From: Helicostylum pulchrum
Lineage: Eukaryota > Mucoromycota > Mucoromycetes > Mucorales > Mucoraceae
Assembly (NCBI GenBank): GCA_025677825.1
Contig: JAIXMO010000023.1
Span: forward strand, 62,001 to 126,000
DNA: 64,000 nucleotides
Direction: 5' to 3'
A program made the position numbers and the translations under genes. Every line of letters begins with the position of its first letter. The stretch's first letter is position 1. This document shows, piece after piece, positions 57,629-64,000 of the stretch. The notes beneath the pieces are model-generated. The model did no database searches and was not told the origin of the DNA. It saw nothing but the letters and a program-made list of their open reading frames with translations.

Positions 57629-59461
57629 TTACATTGTTATCCTTGTTATGCCAAGTCGAACGTTCAAGTCACCGATATCTCGACACCTGAGATATAAGAA
57701 GTAGGATGATTTATTATCCAATTTATCAGTGAAGTCTGTAAATGTGCACTTTTCTAGTTTAGTAATTCCACGCTTGAGTGCTGTATAAAAATATCGATCT
57801 CCATTTTCACTCGAGAGCTTTAAAAAGAAATATGTATAGACCCTTTTAGGTGTTTCCTCGATGCATAGTTTATCAAATTTAGTGTATGGCATAGTAATGA
57901 TCATTTTTCTTCCTTTGATAAGTCTTCCGTCATATTTGATAAAAGTATTTTCTATAAATGTCATTCTTTTCAAGTTTGGTAATCGAACAGATAGTTGGTA
58001 TAATACAGTGGGGTTGATTCCGGTAAAACTCAAATCAATTTCTTCAATCGATGCATTAGTCGATAAGTGAGGATTACAGCATTGTAGAATAGGGAAAGAG
58101 CATTCTAGTTTCTTCAACGAACGACAATTTTCAAATACATGATCCAAATAGTATCCTTGATATACAGCCACTGTTTCCTCCGTCCCCATGGATGCAAATG
58201 GAATGGTAAATTTGAGGTTCAAATTAGTTAAAAGAGACCCCATTTTTTCTATTAGTTCAACTGGCGTAGATGTCCCTTCTAACGCGGTATAAGAAACTAT
58301 TACATCTCGTCTACTTGAAACGCCGATAGAAGGTTTAGCAGGGAAAGAGTTGCCGATAAAACCATTTCCGTCTATTGATAACGTTACTTCCTTCTTAGTT
58401 GCCTTGTATGCTTCGGATTGCCAATATCCAGATAAAACTGAAGCTATATCTTCACATGCGAGGTACTTTGCCGAAAAGAATTTTCTGTTGAGACCATATT
58501 GAAGAAAAGATTTTACAACCGGGGCGCTATAACTTATATTCCGCTTCTCATCAGAAATACTGATATCTTGATTAAATTTAAGTAACTCCAGATTAGGTAA
58601 TACGTGCATTAAATAGGTTAGTGTTTCGTCTCCACCGTCAGTTGTTACGTTAAAATTCAGTTTTTTTAATCTTGTTTTCGGTTTAAAAAGTTTGATTTTT
58701 TCCAATATCTCAGCAGAATGTCTTGGCACAGTTTCTAAAGGAATCAGGGCAGTTTCAGTGTTTTCATACAGTAGAGGAATTGTTAGGCTAACAAGTTTTG
58801 GGCAAGTATCAAGAATCTCATCTACTTCTTCCAATTTCATGCCATTGGGCCTATGTATGCCCAAATTCTTTAAAGACTCGACTTTCGATAAGTCTGATAG
58901 CAACTTCACGCGCAATTCTCTTGTTAAGGTGACAGTTCCAGATTCTGGTGATTTTAAGGCGAGTATGAGGTGGGTGAGTCTATCTTTAAACGCGAAAGCA
59001 GTTGCCATATACACCTGTATATCGTTACTTTGAAAAGGCTTTGGAATCTCCGCTAGTTTTTGCCACTTGTCTTTTTCTAAAAGTAATCTTAACCATAACG
59101 AATAGCAGGCATGTCCGGTTGTCATAACTCGTACATTGGGACAATAATCGCTCAGCTTATCAAAATGACCTTTGGGGTCCCAAGGTTTGTCGGATGCGTC
59201 AAATACTTTATTGAAATTGAATCTATTTACAAGTTTTCCTAAATTTCCTGACGATTGTAAAGTGTCGACAAACTGTGTTAATTGAGGATCATAACTTGTA
59301 AAGTCAATGGTGTGGTAGCCAATTTTTTCGGCAGACTTTTGCCATGTTTTGCAGACAAGTTGACATTGGAAAATAGTTTGTTTATCATCTACTTTTCGTA
59401 GTGTATTTTGTAATATCTCGGCCGGTAATTCACTCCACGAACATAGGTTATAGTTTGACAT
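57629..59461 (-). CDS. F-box protein with leucine-rich repeats
   Basis: A single-exon frame of 610 residues. The F-box is near residues 8-50: WSELPAEILQNTLRKVDD, then FQCQLVCKTWQKSAEKIGYH. It binds Skp1 in SCF ubiquitin ligases. The rest is made of irregular LRRs, for example KLEEVDEILDTCPKLVSLTI, LTYLMHVLPNLELLKF, CRSLKKLECSFPILQCCNP and LYQLSVRLPNLKRMTFIEN. Such F-box/LRR genes are expanded in mucoralean fungi, often in tandem, and their targets are unknown. Fifty-odd bases after its stop, 57571-57620 still encode AVRDLIVQFG, a piece of another copy's C-terminus. Confidence 0.85.
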   Translation of the reverse strand: MSNYNLCSWSELPAEILQNTLRKVDDKQTIFQCQLVCKTWQKSAEKIGYHTIDFTSYDPQLTQFVDTLQSSGNLGKLVNRFNFNKVFDASDKPWDPKGHFDKLSDYCPNVRVMTTGHACYSLWLRLLLEKDKWQKLAEIPKPFQSNDIQVYMATAFAFKDRLTHLILALKSPESGTVTLTRELRVKLLSDLSKVESLKNLGIHRPNGMKLEEVDEILDTCPKLVSLTIPLLYENTETALIPLETVPRHSAEILEKIKLFKPKTRLKKLNFNVTTDGGDETLTYLMHVLPNLELLKFNQDISISDEKRNISYSAPVVKSFLQYGLNRKFFSAKYLACEDIASVLSGYWQSEAYKATKKEVTLSIDGNGFIGNSFPAKPSIGVSSRRDVIVSYTALEGTSTPVELIEKMGSLLTNLNLKFTIPFASMGTEETVAVYQGYYLDHVFENCRSLKKLECSFPILQCCNPHLSTNASIEEIDLSFTGINPTVLYQLSVRLPNLKRMTFIENTFIKYDGRLIKGRKMIITMPYTKFDKLCIEETPKRVYTYFFLKLSSENGDRYFYTALKRGITKLEKCTFTDFTDKLDNKSSYFLYLRCRDIGDLNVRLGITRITM

Positions 59462-59580
59462 TTTTTTTGTCTTTTTGTCTTGTCGAGTGGAAAGTACATA
59501 GAAGAAAAAAAAAGAGTTTATTTCGTAATCCTGTTGATACGGACTATTAACTTTATTTTTTTAAAAAAAGGTATAAATGT

Positions 59581-60993
59581 TTATTGTTTTGCAGCCTTTT
59601 CAGCGAGATCTTGTCGTCTTGATTTACTGTTAGGATCATAGTAAGGTCTTTCAGCCTATTTTAAAAGAAGAAGAAATTTTGTAAGTACAAAAAATCAAAT
59701 GTAAAAAGTATTTTTTATGATCAAACTTACAGTTGGTGTAACTCTCCAACCATGGCGTTTACCATGACCGAAATAATCAAATATAGCACAGTGGAAAGTA
59801 GATCTGTTATCCCAAATAGCAACTGTATCCTCAGTCCATTTGAATCGAACTTGGAAATCATGCCCTCCGCTGATATGATTAAATAAGTACTCGAGTAAAA
59901 TTTTAGACTCACGGTTATTCAAACCGACAATATTTTTGGTGAAACCAGGTTGAACAAAGAGGCCCTTCCAACCAGTAACAGGGTGAGTACGAACAATAGG
60001 GTGAACAGAATCGACAAAGTCACGGCGAATGAATTGTCCTGTACGCTTAGCATTATCGGTATGAACTTGACCTGTATGCACTGCAGAAAGTCCTTCAAGG
60101 AATTTTTGTAAAGATGGAGATAGTTTATCGTAAGCTTCATAGGCAGATGCCCAGAGTGTATCACCTCCAACACTAGGCACCGTATCAATCTTTAATATAG
60201 ATAAGCCGGCTGGTTGGTTTTCATATGTGATATCACTGTGCCAACCTGTTTAAAAAGAATAAAGGTGAATAATAATTTGAATAACGAAGTTTTAGACTTA
60301 CCATCAGCAGCAGATTTACCCTCAAAATACTTGGCAGTGTTAGGACTAAATAATATTATCAGTTAAACACAGAATTTATGCGTGTATGTTTGGATAATAA
60401 TTACTTTGTTTCATCGTAAAGAAGTGTGATGAGTTCTGGAAGACCTTCGGGGTGACCGACGGTATTGTGAATATGTCTTTTTTTTTAAGAAAAGAAAAGT
60501 TAGAATCTACATAAAAACGAATGATAAAAAAACTTACAGACGACCAAAATATCTACCTAACTCAACGGCTTGGTAAGGATTGATATCTTGATCACGGAAA
60601 AAGACAACACCTCGTTCGGCAGCTAATAAGGCTAAGTCGTTTTTTTGTTGATCGGTTAATTGAGATAATTGGATACCATGGATTTCTGTACCAATAGTAG
60701 GAGTTAAATCAAAGACAGTTTTAGCATTATCATAAAGAGAAGCCTTTTTGGGATCGGCAAGTTTTCCTACATCATGGTGCTCGAAATATTCGAGAGGGGG
60801 ATACTGTGCAAAAAAAAAACAAGGAGTCGTTACTATCGTCTCTATTCTATATACGCAAAGTATTATTTGGAAAACTTACAGAAGTCTTTGGGAAGATTTG
60901 ATAGCTACCCTGTTCACGAGCTAATTGTTTCAAGTTCAATTTTTGGTATTGTTCGGAGACAGATTCAATAGAGGTATTAGTGCTTGGAGGCAT
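59581..60993 (-). CDS. TauD/TfdA-family Fe(II)/2OG dioxygenase (sulfonate dioxygenase-like)
   Basis: Six or so exons encode about 380 residues. The start is MPPSTNTSIESVSEQYQKL, then YPPLEYFEHHDVGKLADPKK. TPTIGTEIHGIQLSQLTDQQ and VVFFRDQDINPYQ are the family's N-terminal signature. GWHSDITYENQP holds the Fe-binding His and Asp. VPSVGGDTLWASAYEAYDKL, THPVTGWKGLFVQPGF and DNRSTFHCAIFDYFGHGK contain the 2OG site and the distal His. The last exon ends DLAEKAAKQ. Yeast Jlp1 of this family frees sulfite from sulfonates for sulfur supply; other members act on herbicides or carnitine precursors. Substrate is inferred only to family level. Confidence 0.88.
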
Positions 60994-63530
60994 ATTTGAT
61001 ATAAATGATGATAGTAAGAAAAAAATGATCTTTTTTAATCCTCTTCTTATATACACTTTAATCTTAAACGTGAAACGTATTCTTTTTAAAAATTGAGATT
61101 ATTTTCAAATAAGAAAAGACGTTCTAAATCTAAGAAATCACATCATATCAAACAATTCGAGCATTTACTAGGAAATCGTTAAATTGATTTAATATTCTCA
61201 CTTTGCTAGAGGGGGAAAAGTTAAACCGTTATACATGGCAGTATAAAAAAATAGCGCCATATTAAATATTCTATTCGCAATAAACGATTAATATTCTCTC
61301 GTTTTTGATATTGCGAAAACTATTGATCTTTTTTTTTTTTTTTACTTTTCATATTTTTAAATTATCTATAGATCTAATTTGTATTCGGTTCGAGAAGTAA
61401 AAAAAAAAAACCATTATATTTAACTTTGTGTTGTATAGGTCTTTTAAAATGTATTACTTTACACTCAGCAATACTTTTACTTATTGAAGACAAGACAATT
61501 TTATTCTTTAAAAACCTTAGTAGGATAACATTTTTTTTTTTTGCATGATAAGCATGATAGCTATGTGCCACAATAAAAATAAAATTCCGTCATAGCAAGT
61601 TAAAATTACTAATATCGAACAAACAATGTCCTCTTAAATTATAGAGTAAAATAGTCTCTATCCTTTTTTTTTTCTACGCTTGGTTACACTGCGATTGATG
61701 GTTGCCGATTATTTTTCAATAAGCAACTTGGGCAAAAGAATCATTTCCAAACTTTTAATTGTACCTTATTTCGATCACTGTTAAAATGGCGTTTTTAGAA
61801 GTAATGCCTAAAAATTCACTTCAAAACATGCGTTTTAAAGAGGATAATAAATTAACAATGATGGATTATAATACTTTAAATAGTTTTTGAACTCGCCCAA
61901 GCTATTGTACAAAAACATATGCTGTGTATCGTTTTTAGCAAAATTTAAAGCATTATAATCATTTTAAATTCTAAGTTATTGCTCTCAATTAAAAGATTAC
62001 AGAGTTATTTATTAGGATACTACATAATAATACATTTGAAAACTACTTAGATATGATATATAGGACTAAAAGGTATCTTTGCGCTCACTTTATTTCGCTT
62101 ACACTGCATTCCTTTCCAATCTTTCATCACTTAGCAACAATCTGTATCTAATTACTTTTCTTAAGATTCACTGCTGATACGCTCCCCATTTAAGTCTAAA
62201 TGTATTATCTTTATATTTTATGAACCTGTTTCTAAGTACCTAGCTTTAGTGACAGCGATTAAAAAAGAATAATGCGCGATATGTTTTAAAAAAGTTTTAC
62301 CACTAATTTATCTTTTATTGCCAGAAATCTAAAGAAAATTTTGAATTACATGTTGCGTAATAAAAATTGCTTAGAGGCATATATACCTTTGTATAAAACT
62401 ACTCTTTGATTTCTGAAAATTATCTAAACTTTCTTTAAATGTAACACAGCAGAACCAAAAAAAATGTAATTACGCAATCGAAAATGATATCAAAGAAATA
62501 AGATTTTGGGTACAAGCACGATTTTTATTACGTTTACCCACATACTTACCTATTACTCGTATTTGTAAAAAAAAAAAATAGATCTTGTTAAGCTATTGTA
62601 GTGATTTTCGAAAATTATTACATAATACATACAAAAAAAAGTAACGTGATAGAATCAGAGTTTTAATAAAAAAAGCGTTTTGTTTTCAAAAAAAAAAAAA
62701 AAAAAAATGGCTTTATTTCCAAAAGCCCTTTAACGTGATTTTCTATTTCTAGGGTGATGTCTATTGTAATAAAGATTCTCGGTGAAGGTCTCGATGTTTC
62801 GAATAATTTAATCAGTAGCGAGTTGCGGTTATTTTACTACTGCGGTTAATTGTGGTATTCATTTAGAATTAAGAAAAAGAAAATTAAAGTGGTTGTAGTT
62901 AAATAATAATGGTGCATAAAAAAAAGATCATATATATAGTATTTTGTCAACCGGACTATTAAAATAACAATAACAAAAAGAAGAATCACCAGTGCTGGAC
63001 GAACGACTTTGTTCTTTTTTTTTTCGAGAAAGTTGTTACTCCACTGACTTTTATACCCTACTATTTTATCTTTTGTGTTAAAAATAAATCCTCCTGTATT
63101 TGTTAATCTCGCTCATTACACGGCTTGTTACTCGTGTTGGGTGAAAGAATCAAGTTTGATATCGGATTTTTTCATGTTACTACCGATTTGATTATGTAAA
63201 TTTGGTATTCAAATCAGAATAGTACTTTTGTCTTCTAATAATATATCCACCTTTTTTCGTGATCAACTGAATACGCGTGAATTCGGAGCGTTTCATTACT
63301 TTATCCTCTAATATACTCGAAGTGTTCACGATTTTTTTTGTGGGAGATTAATCCAGTTTATTTATAACGTTGCAGGGACGGGACTAAATATGTTTATTGA
63401 TTTGAGTAAAATGTATTTTCCGTACTATTAGGAACATATATTTTTTCCAGTGAGCCTTCTCGGCAGTAAGTGAAACATAGTTAAATATTATTCATAAAGG
63501 ACATGTAATTCTTATTGAAAAGGCATAAAA
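60994..63530. other. Long AT-rich intergenic region, about 2.5 kb
   Basis: No supported gene. T and A tracts are frequent, with an A-rich run at about 62689-62707. No TIR, tRNA or conserved reading frame was seen on either strand. Confidence 0.5.
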
Positions 63531-63955
63531 CTAAGAGGAAGTGGTGGAAAAGAATGGACCAAGTAAATTCATACCTGTCTTATCTCCTTCTTCGGTTAAT
63601 TTAAGAATAGACGGGTTTACTATGGTAGAAAGAGAGTCGGAAGGAGCGTTAGGATTAAACCTATTTTTTATAAGAATGTCGTTGTGTTCTTTCTTAAGCT
63701 GTGCAATAATTGATGTTGTTGTAATTAAATTGCACTATTTACCACAAAGAGAAACAAATGTTAGTCAAATATACAAAATCAAATGGATAATAATAAAAAT
63801 AAATACCTTCATGCCCCAAAAGAACTTCAGGAAACTCGGTAATGACTCCAGTTTATCATCAACATCTGGCTTTATTAGCATCATTCTTTCCAACCAGAGT
63901 TCATATATTGGCCCTTCTGGTTCGAAGCTCAAGCTCCACAGATACAAGTGCTCGC
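63531..63955 (-). CDS. C-terminal two exons of an unrecognised protein, cut by the right edge
   Basis: Exon 63955-63807 (EHLYLWSLSFEPEGPIYELW, DDKLESLPSFLKFFWGMK) follows a TTTTAG acceptor. A 72-nt intron (63806-63735) joins it in phase to exon 63734-63531 (CNLITTTSIIAQLKKEHND, PSDSLSTIVNPSILKLTEE, ending PFFSTTSS). The exons hold 49 and 68 codons including the stop, with two bases of a split codon at the upstream end, so the gene continues beyond 64000. The mix of LYLWSLSFE and LxxLPSFLKFFWGMK resembles anonymous proteins repeated many times in mucoralean genomes; I cannot name a domain. The overlapping plus-strand open stretch is judged a shadow. Confidence 0.6.
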
Positions 63956-64000
63956 CTAAAATTTTGGATGAGAAAAAAATACATAAATAGTCACTATTAC

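Noticed and set aside
63541..63990. 149-codon plus-strand gene at the right end
   Set aside because: It overlaps the two minus-strand exons, which show correct phase and splice signals. The plus frame has no motif.

Overview
This window is nuclear DNA of a fungus, most likely an early-diverging one of the Mucoromycota (Mucorales type). The DNA is AT-rich with many long homopolymers. Genes are dense and carry many short introns of about 50-90 nt (GTAAGT-like donors, TAG/CAG acceptors). The products are fungal or eukaryotic: CDC48, eIF4G, ARP1, RNase Z, a reticulon, CGFS glutaredoxin and a trifunctional tryptophan protein. A BRAT1-like protein and Fanzor-type relics fit a Mucoromycota background better than an ascomycete yeast. 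The organism is inferred from gene content only.

Layout, left to right. 0-5 kb: UNC93-like membrane transporter and a HEAT-repeat Syo1/HEATR3-like importer of ribosomal proteins, both on minus. 6.2-10.2 kb: a decayed mobile island with a Fanzor (eukaryotic TnpB-like RNA-guided nuclease) pseudogene, a second divergent TnpB/Fanzor-like pseudogene in the same orientation, and a 433-bp hairpin MITE. 10.8-19.1 kb: a Tda3-like FAD oxidoreductase, CDC48, a divergently transcribed BRAT1-like HEAT protein whose last residues are LDCY, and a bHLH factor with CACGTG boxes on both sides. 20.8-28.7 kb: eIF4G, a Cdt1-like licensing factor with an ACGCGT box just before its start, and the dynactin actin ARP1. 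29-34.4 kb: a small secreted Cys-rich peptide, a 2OG-Fe(II) prolyl-4-hydroxylase-like enzyme and a forkhead factor. 35-38 kb: two adjacent elements with inverted terminal repeats. 38.6-45 kb: a drug-transporter pseudogene whose three in-frame stops are all TGA, an Nhp10-like HMG protein, mitochondrial GRX5, and the GATase-IGPS-PRAI tryptophan gene with a Gcn4-type site upstream. 45.5-55.4 kb: homeodomain factor, methyltransferase, a stand-alone Gag-like ORF, long-form RNase Z and a reticulon. 55.4-61 kb: a 2H-phosphoesterase-like protein, an F-box/LRR gene with a decayed tandem copy, and a TauD-family dioxygenase. 61-64 kb: mostly non-coding, ending in the last two exons of an unrecognised gene that runs off the right edge.

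Most genes are unlinked housekeeping genes with no operon logic. Two head-to-head pairs share short promoters: CDC48 with the BRAT1-like gene (153 bp), and the Gag-like gene with RNase Z (164 bp). The most unusual content is the Fanzor-type relic island, the BRAT1-like protein with its conserved-looking tail, and the TIR elements. Exon borders were set by eye from GT..AG signals and reading-frame continuity, and where exon lengths are given they sum to whole codons.
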